From the NCBI GenBank assembly GCA_037176725.1, contig JAZBRS010000020.1:95374501-95438500 (forward strand): 64,000 bases of DNA. The letters are read 5' to 3'. Positions 22,776-34,226 of the stretch are shown here, piece by piece. Every line of letters starts with the position of its first letter. Position 1 is the first letter of the stretch. The notes beneath the pieces are model-generated. The model did not search any database. It was not told the origin of the DNA and was given only the letters and a program-made list of their open reading frames with translations. This DNA comes from Posidonia oceanica. Taxonomy: Eukaryota > Streptophyta > Magnoliopsida > Alismatales > Posidoniaceae. The translations under genes and the position numbers were made by a program.

Positions 22776-23960
22776 TTAAGCATAACACTTTTCTTCTTCT
22801 TTTTCTTCTACATATGCAGGCGGATAGAAGTGGGAATGAAGTATTAATGCACATTCACTAGCAAAATAAATTCTATTACACTACTAACTTCCAGCTAAGA
22901 TGTGTTTAGCAATCAGCATCCTTACAATCTTTATCACCTTGGGATGAAAGGGGTCGGAATCGGATTGAGCCCTGTGACAATCATTCACACATCGCATCGA
23001 GTGAGAATAATTTGCACCACCATCTACCATTACTCGTCATAATTAACAACTAAAGTAAAACACATCAAGATTTGTAACAATGTAGAAGAATAAACAAAAG
23101 ATGTCAATTCAAGTACATTAAATCCTACTCCAAATCATACGTAGAAAAAGGATAATGGAAGTTAATTCATGTATATGAGCTGAAATGTTACAATTGTGTA
23201 TATATAAAACTTTTCCCAACGACAGATACAAAATTATACTACGAAGGGAAAAATGAAAAATAAAACAGATGTACTCTCAAACTCATGAATCCTAGAAAGA
23301 ATAGCCAAGATAGAAAATGCATGTTACCGAAAGTTTAGAGTCTCAATAGGACGAAGACAAGATTTCCTAAAACATATCTGATACATAAATAGACGTTTAC
23401 AAAGACAATCATATATTTATCAGTTGTAAAAAAAACCAAACTCTTGTAATCGGGTAAAAGTTTGTTCTTTTATCTCATTATGGTTGAATCGTCCAATTAC
23501 ACGATAATTGTACGTTAGGTCTCCAGATTTTGCATACGGAGTCCACCATGGAGTAGGAGCAGTACTTGTTGTGGGATCCAGTAATTATAAAATCTAGAAA
23601 ATCTAATGACACAAGATCACATGATAGCCACAATGAGAGGAGACAAAAGGCTACGGATTCGACAAGAACATGTCCACATTCACTGGACATGTACATCATC
23701 CCTGTATATCATCCCTGTGTATGATGAGAATTACAAAAGAGCTTCATATGAAGCTTTGTTTATCTCAACTTACCATCTCACCTCTCTTTTCTTTCTGTTT
23801 TTTTTTTTTTTTTTAATTTCCTCACTTTTCTTTCTGTTTACAAGAAATTACAAATCTATGATGGTATTTATGTACACGACAATAGTAGATCCATTTAAGG
23901 GATGTCATCACCCAGTAGCGGCAAATTTTTTTTTTAATGTCTAGCTTTAAGGATTGAATT
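22776..23960 (+). repeat. Non-coding repeat unit A, copy 2
   Basis: Closest to copy 3: 23160-23460 matches 25110-25400 (GATACAAAATTATACTA, GAATAGCCAAGATAGAAA, CCGAAAGTTTA) and 23606-23900 matches 25505-25830. It contains a T-run at 23797-23816. Just after its end, 23960-24010 resembles its own start (TATATATAACTGAAATTTTG), as if a further copy began. Confidence 0.65.
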
Positions 23961-24039
23961 ATTAGAGTATGATGTATATATAACTGAAATTTTGTCTCAA
24001 TCCAATTAACATAGTCTCTTCGTCTAAAGGTTTCACAAA

Positions 24040-25060
24040 TTGACAATCTTTGTAAATTTCAGCCATTGAAACTAAAAACATTAATCAATAGTGAAGAAAG
24101 CTTAAACATTTCTAAGATTTATACATGCTCTGGAGCATGAAATAGATTTATTGGTGGGATGTTTAGATTTTGTGGAATAACAGTATCCACCTAATTTGGC
24201 TAGTTATTTTCTTCGATTATCTTTTTATTTTATTTTAGTTAACCCAATCGAAAAATTAGACTTTGTAGAGAAAAAAAAACAATTATTGGATTTGATCTTG
24301 CTTGGTGCTTAACAAGTCACAGTGTTCGATCCGAATGGTGGGTTATAGTTGCTAGGTCTGCCACATAGGAAGAGCTTGAGCAGCTGGGGTCCTGCAAGTA
24401 GGGAGAACAGAGAAATTAAAGGACACCGCTGGGTTGATGTGGTCCCCTTCAATGCTTAAGTCAGCGATTTGGAGCAAGTATTTGGTTTAAATGCTTGGAA
24501 TTAAGAATGATTACGTACCTTGGGAATTGTGTCGATATTTATAATGGTAGGTTAAGAATGATTTACAGATGAGACCCTTGGTCGCTAAGATTTGTACATG
24601 TGTTGCGGTAGGGTTCAAGCTGCGAGGATTAGAAATGCCCTTGATATTGCTCGATGCGTAGGATGAGCCGACTAGATGCTCTATCCACTTGTTATGTCCC
24701 TGTGTGGTGAGACGCGTGTGCCGACCTTCAGAGACAGAGAGTGCAATGTGGCCTTATTATCTTGTTGGGTTGTCGGGTATTAGCCTGATACCCCTATCAG
24801 GAGTCTCCCACTTCGTAAAGTGAGGTAGAGGGTTGCTCTGCGTAGTAAGATAAAGTTCCTATCCTGGTTGCTATTTTAAACGCTCAAGGCATGTTGCAAT
24901 GATCCTCTGCGGAGATCCATTATTTGGATATTCAGGCGCAATCGTTACGAGTGTTACTGGATTGGTGCAATCATTAGCTCCTCCTTGAGTGTCATGCCAA
25001 TCATTGCGTCATGAGTGGCGGTAGTTGTGTATAGCAGTTCATCTTCCCGACAGAGTGTTA
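24040..25060. other. Unassigned insert between repeat A copies, possibly an LTR fragment
   Basis: 24290-25060 is richer in GC than its surroundings and has no counterpart between copies 1 and 2. Phrases such as GGACACCGCTGGGTTGATG and CAATGCTTAAGTCAGCG, and a TATA-like ATATTTATAA (about 24536), recall plant LTR U3/R sequence. Ends and duplication not found. Confidence 0.3.
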
Positions 25061-25975
25061 TAAATAACAAGACAAATCATACTCCAAATCATATAACAAA
25101 AAACAATAACGGAAGTTAATTCATATATATTATTTTCCGTTCAAATTATATCACCTAATGGTTGAGATGAAATGTGTAGAAAGATAGATACAAAATTATA
25201 CTATGACGGAAAAAAGGAAAAAAAAAATGAAATGTACTCTTAAACTCATGAATTCTAGAAGGAATAGCCAAGATAGAAATTGCGTGTTGCCGAAAGTTTA
25301 AACTCTTAATAGGATGAAGATAAGATTTCCTAAAAGAGATCTGGTACATAAATAGACATTTACAAAGATAATCTTATATTTATCATATGATAAAAAACCA
25401 AACTTTTGCCCCCAACAGACTTGACAAGGGCGAGTGGAACGTGCACTTATCCTTGGATTCGAGCCCGTGGCAACAGACACGATCATTGTACGTTAGGTCT
25501 TGTGACACAGCTCAACCGTGGAGACAAAAGGTTATGGATTCGACAAGAACATGTCCATATTCACGTGATAACCAAAATGAAAGGAGACAAAAGGTTATGG
25601 ATTCGACAAGAACATGTCCACATTCACGCGGCATATACATCATCCCTGTATATCATCCCTGTGTACGATAAGAATTACCAAGAGCTTCATATGAAGCTTT
25701 GTTTATCTCAACTTATCATCTCACCTCATTCTTTCTGCTTTTTCTAGTTTCCTCAATTTTCTTTCTGTTTTACAAGAAATTACAAATCTATGATGGTATT
25801 TATGTACGTGACAATGGTAGATCAATTTAATGGATGCCACCCAATAGATGCTTATTTCCAACAACCAAGAGATACTGGACGTAAAGAAGGCCTAGTAGCA
25901 ACCGCCAAAATCAAAACCGAACAGTAGCACCATAAAAGAAAAAAAAATGGTAAAGAGAAATAGTTTTATTGTTAG
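25060..25975 (+). repeat. Non-coding repeat unit A, copy 3
   Basis: Aligns with copy 2 over 25110-25830 and with copy 1 at its end (CCAATAGATGCTTA to AAGAAGGCCTAGTA). It contains a 63-bp internal tandem duplication not seen in the other copies. Confidence 0.65.
25520..25640 (+). repeat. 63-bp tandem duplication inside repeat A copy 3
   Basis: GGAGACAAAAGGTTATGG starts at 25520 and again at 25583; the two units are nearly identical through CGACAAGAACATGTCCA. Confidence 0.9.
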
Positions 25976-25982
25976 TCAACAT

Positions 25983-26503
25983 TAGGGGTGTATATTTGGT
26001 GGTTCAAATCACTAAATCAAATCAAGTCGAACCAAGTTTTCTGATTTGGTTTGGCTTTTATATAAACAACAGTTTGATTTGGTTTGAGAATTTCATAAGC
26101 CGATAAAAGATGGTTTGGTTTGGTTTGGTTCAAATCGAGAAGTCGGTATAGCCGAACTAAACCAAACCGATATATATTCATAAATATCTACAACTATATA
26201 CACATACATATCATTAAATATCCGATATGTAAGCATGAATTTGTATTTTTATTTAAGTTAAACTTTATAAGAGATAAATAAGTATGATTTTAGAATACTG
26301 TTATATATTGTTTTTAATATTACTTAAAAAACTATTTTCTAAGTTAAGAAAAACGTAATATACTTAACAATGTGTTGTATTTTAGCTAATTATTAATCAA
26401 TATTTTATTTATTTTAGCCTTATAGATCATAACTAAAAAAAATAAACAACAAATCATGAACCGAACTAAACCAAACTGTTAATTTAACGGTTTGGTTCGG
26501 TTC
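25983..26503. mobile_element. hAT-type MITE, right tip replaced by an LTR
   Basis: The left edge TAGGGGTGTA is followed by many TTTGGTTTGG / CCAAACCAAA words in both orientations, the pattern of the common plant TAGGGGTGT hAT MITEs. The matching right terminus is missing because the Tat LTR begins at 26504 just inside it. Confidence 0.6.
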
Positions 26504-28779
26504 TGTAGACACCCAAATTTTGCAATCACTCGCTGGTAGGGTTTTCCGGAAGAATGTGCTCAGAAGCGGCGGACCCCACCCTTTCACCAAACCAATCCCA
26601 AAACCTTCAAAACCTACCCAAAACCCTAACACCATAAGCCTTCATAGCCCAAAGCCCATTGGTGGCCCGAAGCCCAGGGAAACGGGTCCGGAATCCACTG
26701 CAACAGGCTTTGTCCAATCAGACCGTGTATTACAAGCACGGGCATGTCTCACATATTGCATGAGCGATTCCCCTAGGTCAGTAGCCATCATAGGCTGTTC
26801 GAGCTAGTGGTGCGCTTGCCATAGCCGAAGCGAGCCCAGGCTTCGGCGCACCCCTTGGACACTTCAATCATCAGGCTCGCGCTAGGATCCAAAACCCCAC
26901 GTTGACTCCACCAGCTCGAGCCCCAGCCGACCATTTAAACCTGTCCCGTGCGGTCGTTTTTGGACGTTTCCAGCCATGTCGTCCACCATGCTTGGCTGAC
27001 ATGTTTGACTGGCTTTCGACGACTTCGTGCCGCACGGCCTGACACCAACAGCCCCTTGCCACCCCGCCATGCCCTGCAAAGCAGCATCCCTCAGTCAAAC
27101 CTTGCAGAGCAAAAGGGGAGAGAGGACCCATTTGAAGCCGGTGCGTGCGCATTCCATTCCAGAGAGAACCAGAGCATTCCAACCTCCCTCGAGCCTCCCT
27201 TCAGCCTCCCAGTGAGCGAGAGTGAGCCCCTCTGAGATCCCCCGGCCTTGTACAACCTCGCTCACCAACTTTCGAGCCCCCTCCTCCGGATTGATCTCGT
27301 CGGTGCTAGAGAAGGCAGCAGCCCCTCCACGCGTAGGTAACTCCTCCTCCCTCAAGTAGAGCTTTCTCCATTCAGTGATGTAGATGTGTTTTGGCTTTTA
27401 GTGTGCTTAATTCCACTAAATTGCGCCTTTCCACTTTGCATCCCGCCTCCGGTGACATTCGCCGCCCACATGAGGCCGTCCGGTCGTTGAATGCATGGCA
27501 CGGCTAGTCCCGGAATGTGTCTGGCTTTCCCCTTGCATGCCGTCACCTCCCCCACTCCTCTTTGGCCTCCACCACGCTCCAGTGGAGCTCCCGAGCTCGT
27601 AGCTGCCTCAATGGTTGGTGAAGTTCGCGAGCCTCCGGCGTGAAAATGTGGAGCCATAGAGGGGTGGCCGGCTGTTTTCTCGCATTGCATAGCTTCCCCA
27701 GGTTGTGTCCTCTCTTCCCCCACACTTGCAAGTGCCCCAGGTAGCCTCCCGTGCGCTCCCGACCTCCCTCATGGCCGGACGAGTGCGCGGATGGCCGGCG
27801 ACGACGAGTAGGGTGGAGAGGGACATTTGGTGGTCCATTTTCTTTCCTGTTTGCATCCCTGTCCACGTCTCGTCTCCCCTGAGCCTCCATGAGCCGCACG
27901 TAAGCCCCAGGAGCTCCCCAACATTCTTTATGGTCGCCGGAGTTCCATGCTGCCGGCGATGAAACCCATTAGGTGGGGGGGACGATTCGGCGGTCCATTA
28001 TGTCGATTATTGGCATGTTTATGTTCCTGGATGTTTGCTCATGCTTCCTTAATCATTTTACAAATTTTTTGAATCGATTTGGTTGCTTAATTTGGCTGTG
28101 AAAGTCCACTGTCTGGTACAACCTTGACCACGGGTTGACCCTACGTATTGGTCCCGCATTTTTCACAAAGTCCAGATAGTGTACAGAGCCTTTGTTTTAT
28201 CGCCTCGTTTATCGATTACTTGGTTTGTTTGATACGAACCTTGTTTCCTTGACTTGTTTACCATTGCATAATGGCATCTTGACTTTAGTTATCTATTTTG
28301 GCATGGTTTTCATTAAGCATAGCATAGTTTACAAAGGCATGTTGCATATTGCCGCAAGGCATACATTAATCGACATTACTTGCCAACATTTGCCCCATAA
28401 GAGCGGATAGGCCAAGAAAGACCGATTTCCTCGGACGTATTGGGGGTGTCTAACACCTTCCCCATGCATAACAGGAGTCCTTGCCCTTTCTCTGAACTGC
28501 ATTGGCTTAGTGTTGCATCCTTTTGGGTCGGATTTGCATTTTCGTAAGTTGCATAAGTTTCCAGCGTGTCTTTCGCATCTGGTTTTTCTAGTCTTCCGGT
28601 TTTTTTAATAGATTAGGGGGCGACTCCGTGTTTTGCTTTGTTTCTCCTTCGCATTCACCTGTTTCCTGGTGTTTTTCCTCGAGTCGAGTCCTCTTCGGAT
28701 ACACCACCTGCCGTGGCCGATTGCTTACTGAACCCCTCTCTCTCAGGGGCGGGGGGCCCCTACCGCATCGACGATCACA
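26504..28779 (+). repeat. 5' LTR of the Tat element (2276 bp)
   Basis: Starts TGTAGACACCCAAATTTTGC and ends ACGATCACA, five bases before a primer-site-like sequence. The TGTAGACACC start is shared by all other Tat-type LTRs in the window (40740, 43448, 51981, 59183, 59530 read on minus; 59716 on plus). A U5-like conserved block lies at about 28435-28500. Confidence 0.85.
26809..26852. repeat. Nested palindrome in the Tat 5' LTR
   Basis: Inner arms GCCGAAGC (26824) and GCTTCGGC (26840) with an 8-nt spacer lie inside outer arms GGTGCGC (26809) and GCGCACC (26846). Same theme as the inverted-repeat modules of the other LTRs. Confidence 0.7.
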
Positions 28780-28784
28780 GGAAC

Positions 28785-28804
28785 TAGCGACTCTGCTGGG
28801 GATA
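28785..28804 (+). other. Primer-binding-site-like sequence of the Tat element, unit 1
   Basis: TAGCGACTCTGCTGGGGATA, five bases after the LTR end. The minus-strand element at 49627 has TGGCGACTCCACTGGGGATA in the same place, so the first bases here are probably mutated from TGG. The tRNA was not identified. Confidence 0.65.
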
Positions 28805-29755
28805 CAGACTCCGGCTTTGTTTTTCGCCTTTTCGCTTTTTGGGTCTTACACTTAGCTTCTCTTATTAGCATTTAATTATAATTTTTCTTAATCATGTGCT
28901 AATTCATGCCTTTTGCTTGGTGGTTGTTTTATTTTACACAAATATGCCATGCCACCCCACATTTGCACATGCCATGCCTTTACATGCATTTTGATGTGTT
29001 GTCTGTCTTTAATTTTCACAAATCATGATACACAACACCAGCACATGCCATGCATATGCCTTATGAAGTGGTGTATGTTGAATGCTTGCCATAATTGGGT
29101 GTTTTCTTCCCTCGAGCCTCCCTTCAGCCTCCCAGTGAGCGAGAGTGAGCCCCTCTGAGATCCCCCGGCCTCGCACAACCCCGCTCGCCAACTTTCGAGC
29201 CCCCTCCTCCGGATCGATCTCGCCGATGCCAGAGAAGACAGCAGCCCCTCCACGCGCAGGTAACTCCTCCTCCCTCGAGCAGAGCTTGCTCCATTCAGCG
29301 ATGTAGATGCGTTCTGGCTTTTGGTTTGCTTAATTCCACTGAATTGCGCTTTTCCACTTTGCATCCCGCCTCTGGTGACGTTCGCCGCCCACATGAGGCC
29401 GTCCGGTCGTTGAATGCATGGCACGGCTAGTCCCGGAATGTGTCTGGCTTTCCCCTTGCATGCCGTCGCCTCCCCCACTCCTCTTTGGCCTCCACCACAC
29501 TCCAGTGGAGCTCCCGAGCTCGTAGTTGCCTCAATGGTTGGTGAAGTTCGCGAGCCTTCGGCGTGAAAATGTGGAGCCACAGAGGGGTGGCCGGCCGTTT
29601 TGCCGCATTGCAGAGCTTCCCCAGGTTGTGTCCTCTCTTCCCCCACACTTGCAAGCGCCCTAGGTAGCCTCTCGCACGCTCCCGACCTCCCTCATGGCCG
29701 AATGAGTGCACGGATGGCTGGCGACGACGAGTAGGGTGGAGAGGGACATCTGGTG

Positions 29756-31862
29756 TGTCACGCCCCGGTGCGACCAAAATAGCATCAACTACCCAAATGA
29801 TATTTAAACAAATAAACAATTAATTACATTTGAGAATAAATTTAAAACTTTTACAAGACTATTAAAATACTCCCAAGATCCCCAGTGTGCGGCTACGTGG
29901 CTCCTAAACAAGCACCAGGCTGGACTGTACCTCGACCCTACACCTGAAAACCAAAACACAAAACACGCGTGAGTGACATCTAAGTCATCCAGTACGTGCC
30001 ACTCAAAACCACGGCAAACGGCAGCAGAAATATTAACTAAAGCAATAAACGTCCAACACATCGAAAATCATAGTAATCCATGCTATTTAAAAGCATAACA
30101 TTCATTTTATAAACCACATGCTTTTATAAAGCTATCCACATTTCCTAAAAACATGCATTCTCAAATACATCACAAATCCACACTCACACACACATCGATT
30201 CCAAATCTAATCGAACACCCTGGCCACAGGTGAACGACACCAGCCACAAGCAGTTGCAGATGACACACGCATCTCTTGGCTGCAATGCCGCGGAAGACTA
30301 CCCCGTGTGGGAGAACAATCCGTCCCGGGAACTCAGCCCTCAATTTATATCATGATCATTTCCATGATCAACATCATATCAACATGGGGTTACACACTTT
30401 GGTGCCCGAGTGTCTGGGGACTCCAACCCCAGCCCCAGCCAGCACCAGCACAAAGGGTAGACCGTCTATTTCAACGAGGCCTACTGTACCGCTAACCTCA
30501 CCCTAGGCTATCTAACTCTCGAACCATAGAGTGTATTCAAACACCCCTAGTTACCAGTCAGAAGCTTCAATCTCTTGGTCCTTCAAAACCACGGAAACCA
30601 TTTCCAAACTCTTTTCACAAACATGCATTTCTTTTCCAAAATCATTTGGAAATCTTTTCAAAATTATTCCTCATAATCCACATAACCATATCAAATCATA
30701 ATAAAACCAAATGCATCGAAAACCCAAATCTTTCTTCTTTAGAAACCATTTTTCCCCTGAAATGACACACTGAAAAGTCACCGGTCGACCGAAAATCCCT
30801 GATTCGGTAGAACTAAATCCACCGATTAACCGTTCTGGGTACCGAGTCCAGGTTTCAGACCTAAAACGGCATACCGAAAAAGCCACCGGTCAACTGAAAA
30901 TCCCTGGTTCGGTGGAGCCAAATCCACCGGTCAAACCGATCCGCGCATAAATCGGTAGACCGATCGATTTCGGTAGACTGGAATCAGGTTCTGGTCTAAA
31001 ATTGATAGCAAAACGGGATACCGATATTGATCGGTTGTACCGATTTCTACAGAAATCGGCAAACTGTCCAAAAAAGGCGTACCGATCTGGTTGATTTCTG
31101 AAAATCAAAACAGAATTGGAACCTCAACCGATTCCACCACAAAAATCCATAAATCACAAGTAAATACTAGAATCAAAGCCTCACGAGTGCTCTACATTTG
31201 GGCATAAAAATAAAACCAATCCATGCATCATGCATCAAGATATTAAATCGCAAAGCTCAAGAGGTCAAAACGAAACCCATTCCACATTCTATCAAAAACC
31301 ATTCAAAACCAAATAAAATCCTACAATTATCATGGCATAGCTAGATCACATGCATTCAAAGCATTTAGGCATGAATTTAGGAAAAGAAACAAAGGGGAGG
31401 ACATGCACCAACACCAGTGAGGTCTTCTCCTCCAACTCCGGTCGGCCGACGACGAGCACCACCCTCCTCTCTCTGGCTCGACTCCGCTCCTCCTCCAAGC
31501 ACCGGTCTCCTCTCCTCTTCCTCCTCCAACCATCGGCAATCCACAAGGTGGCAGTAGGCATTGGTGGTGGTGGAGAAAAGAATGAGAAGAGAAAAGAAAG
31601 AAGGGAAGGAAGAAGAATGAGGGCATGTATGGGGGAGAAAATGGGAAAATTGCATTTCCCACCCTCTCAATCCACAAAACCACAAACAAGCCCCTAACTT
31701 CCTTCAACGAAGCCCTTACTTTCTCTCGACCACCCCAAACAATACCGAGGAGCTAGGAACAAAACCACTAGAGACACACAAATACCAACACACCACAACA
31801 ACAGGGAATGATTTTCCAAAATATTTAACTCAAATTATATTATGAAAAATCAAGATATTACA
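29756..31862 (-). mobile_element. Solo LTR (2107 bp), Tekay-like, in the leader duplication
   Basis: Read on the minus strand it starts TGTAATATC (31862) and ends GGGGCGTGACA (29756). Flanks TGGTG (29751-29755) and TGGTA (31863-31867) are a 5-bp duplication with one change; the empty site is seen in duplication unit 1 near 27830. Its size and its clusters of TCGACCGAA/TTCGGTAGA inverted repeats match the Tekay LTR at 4908-6952. No coding sequence. Confidence 0.9.
30785..30961. repeat. Inverted-repeat cluster in the solo LTR (TCGACCGAA type)
   Basis: 30785-30811: TCGACCGAA, 9-nt spacer, TTCGGTAGA. 30890-30916: TCAACTGAA, spacer differing at one base, TTCGGTGGA. 30929-30961: GGTCAAACCGAT, 10 nt, ATCGGTAGACC. 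Similar words continue to about 31060. Confidence 0.75.
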
Positions 31863-32818
31863 TGGTAGTCCATTTTCTTTCTTGTTTGCATCCCTGTCCG
31901 CGTCTCGTCTCCCCTGAGCCTCCATGAGCTGCGCGTAAGCCCCAAGAGCTCCCCGACATTCTTTATGGCTACCGGAGTTCCATTCTGTCGGCGATGAAAC
32001 CCATTAGGTGGGGGGGATGATCCGGCGGTCCATTATGTCGATTATTGGCATGTTTATGTTCCTGGATGTTTGCTCATGCTTCCCTAATCGTTTTACAAAT
32101 TTTTTGAATCGATTTGGTTGCTTAATTTGGCCGTGAAAGTCCACTGTCTGGAACAACCTCGACCGCGGGTTGACCCTATGTATTGGTCCCGCGTTTTTCA
32201 CAAAGTCGAGATAGTGTACAGAGCCTTTGTTTTATCGTCTCGTTTATCGATTACTTGGTTTGTTTGATACGAACCTTGTTTCCTTGACTTGTTTACCATT
32301 GCATAATGGCATCTTGACTTTAGTTATCTATTTTGGCATGGTTTTCATTAAGCATAGCATGGTTTACAAAGGCATGTTGCATATTGCCGCAAGGCATACA
32401 TTAATCGGCATTACTTGCCAACATTTGCCCCATAAGAGCGGATAGGCCAAGAAAGACCAATTTCCTCGGACGTATTGGGGGTGTCTAACACCTTCCCCAT
32501 GCGTAACAGGAGTCCTTGCCCTTTCTCTGGACCGCATTGGCTTAGTGTTGCATCCTTTTGGGTCGGATTTGCATTTTCGTAAGTTGCATAAGTTTCTAGC
32601 GTGTCTTTGGCATCCCGTTTTCCTAGTCTTCCGGTTTTTTTAATAGATTAGGGGGCGACTCCGTGTTTTGCTTTGTTTCTCCTTCGCATTCACCTATTTC
32701 TCGGTGTTTTTCCTCAAGTCGAGTCCTCCTCGGATACACCGCTTGTCGTGGCCGATTGCTTACTGGACCCCTCTCTCTCGGGGCAGGGGGCCCCTACCAT
32801 GTCGATGGTCATAGGAAC

Positions 32819-32838
32819 TAGCGACTCTGCTAGGGATA
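32819..32838 (+). other. Primer-binding-site-like sequence, duplication unit 2
   Basis: TAGCGACTCTGCTAGGGATA; one base differs from unit 1. Confidence 0.6.
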
Positions 32839-33146
32839 CAAACTCTGGCTTTGTTTTCCGCCTTTTCGCTTTTTGGGTCTTGCACTTAGCTTCTCTTATT
32901 AGCATTTAATTATAATTTTTCTTAATCATGCGCTAATTCATGCCTTTTGCTTGGTGGTTGTTTTATTTTACACAAATATGCCATGCCACCCCACATTTGC
33001 ACATGCCATGCCTTTACATGCATTTTGATGTGTTGTCTGTCTTTAATTTTCACAAATCATGAGACACAACACCAGCACATGCCATGCATATGCCTTATGA
33101 AGTGGTGTATGTTGAATGCTTGCCATAATTGGGTGTTTTCTTCCCT

Positions 33147-33906
33147 TTTTGCATTAATCTAAGGATAACTACAGATGTGTTTGCCTCTCCTTTAGGTTAC
33201 TCTAAAAAAGGCAAGTAAAAAAAGAACACTTAGGAAAACTAGTGCCATACACTCACTTTCATCCCCTATTGGTTAATAAAACATGCGAGTAAAAGACATT
33301 AACCATTTTTGCATGAATGATCATATAGGTGCATGCATCTTCTCATCTCCGAGTCCACCTACTAGTCTGAGAAGGGTAGTTCCGGTCTCTTGTTCCATTG
33401 CTTTGGCATGGGACGAGTTGGTTGGTCTGTCCCCCCTTGTCTGGGGTCACGTCGGTGTTAGTAGAGGGTACATCCCATGCTTTGGCAGGGTCGAGGTTCC
33501 TAACACATCACCCATTTGCTGCTTGAGCTTTGGCTAGGATTTAGACGGGGACCTTCTTTCTGCCTGAGTCGGAGACCCATACACCTTTGTGAGAGTCAGG
33601 TGTAGACATCCTAGCAGGACACACTAGATTGGTGAGAGAGAGCATACTAGAGAGCATTCATCTGCATGTGTGCCATTCATGCCACCATTTAATCACTTGC
33701 ATTTTATTTTCATGTCTTAACACCTGTTGTTGTGTTGTGTCCGTGGCGCAGGTCAGTGAGCAAGTTCCTTAGCCGGAGCTCGAGCTTGCGACACCTTTTC
33801 TCGACCCTTCTTTCCCGAGTTATTCGTCATTTCGACGGTAGCTCGTCGTAGACTCCATCCTCCCCTTTACCGATGTAGTCCCGTTCGCACCCGCTCTCGA
33901 TTTGCC
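33147..33906 (+). other. Untranslated leader of the Tat element
   Basis: No reading frame. 33350-33535 contains a block conserved in two other elements here (minus 56048-56215, plus 63638-63800), including GTCCCCCCTTGTCTGGGGTC and AGAGGGTAC...CCCATGCTT. An ATG at 33907 opens only a short frame. Confidence 0.65.
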
Positions 33907-34226
33907 ATGGCCCAGCGCATTGGTGAGCCCTTGTCTTCTGTTGCAGAGGGATCTCAGCTTCGATCCCTCCGTCTCTTGCTTTGACCGCCACTGTTCCACT
34001 TGTTGCTTAGACCTCCCACCCTTTAGTGCGTGAGGTGCCCCTGTATTCTGTCGGGCATTGGAAGACCTTCGCCCCTCCGGAGTCCGTCACTGAGTCTATC
34101 TCGGTGACCGCCACTTGCGCTTTAGAGACTCTGCTGACTGCTTTCCCGTCTCGGGGCTTTGTCACTTCTGACACCCATCCTGCTGTGGTGACTTTTGTGA
34201 TAGGTTTCCTGCCTTCTTGACAGTTT

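Larger units (their letters stand above)
27190..33146 (+). repeat. 1.92-kb tandem duplication of LTR 3' part, primer site and leader
   Basis: Unit 1 is 27190-29112. Unit 2 is 29113-33146, which is 1922 bp after removing the 2107-bp solo LTR and its 5-bp duplication. TCCCT stands at the start (27185), the junction (29108) and the end (33142), so a 5-bp microhomology marks the breakpoints. Both units carry the U5 block, the primer-site-like sequence and the leader start. They differ by scattered C/T and G/A changes. Confidence 0.9.

Noticed and set aside
29023..29646. A 207-codon minus-strand frame in the leader duplication
   Set aside because: A similar minus-strand frame exists in the other duplication unit, but both are antisense to an LTR, with no domain and no conservation beyond the DNA duplication itself.
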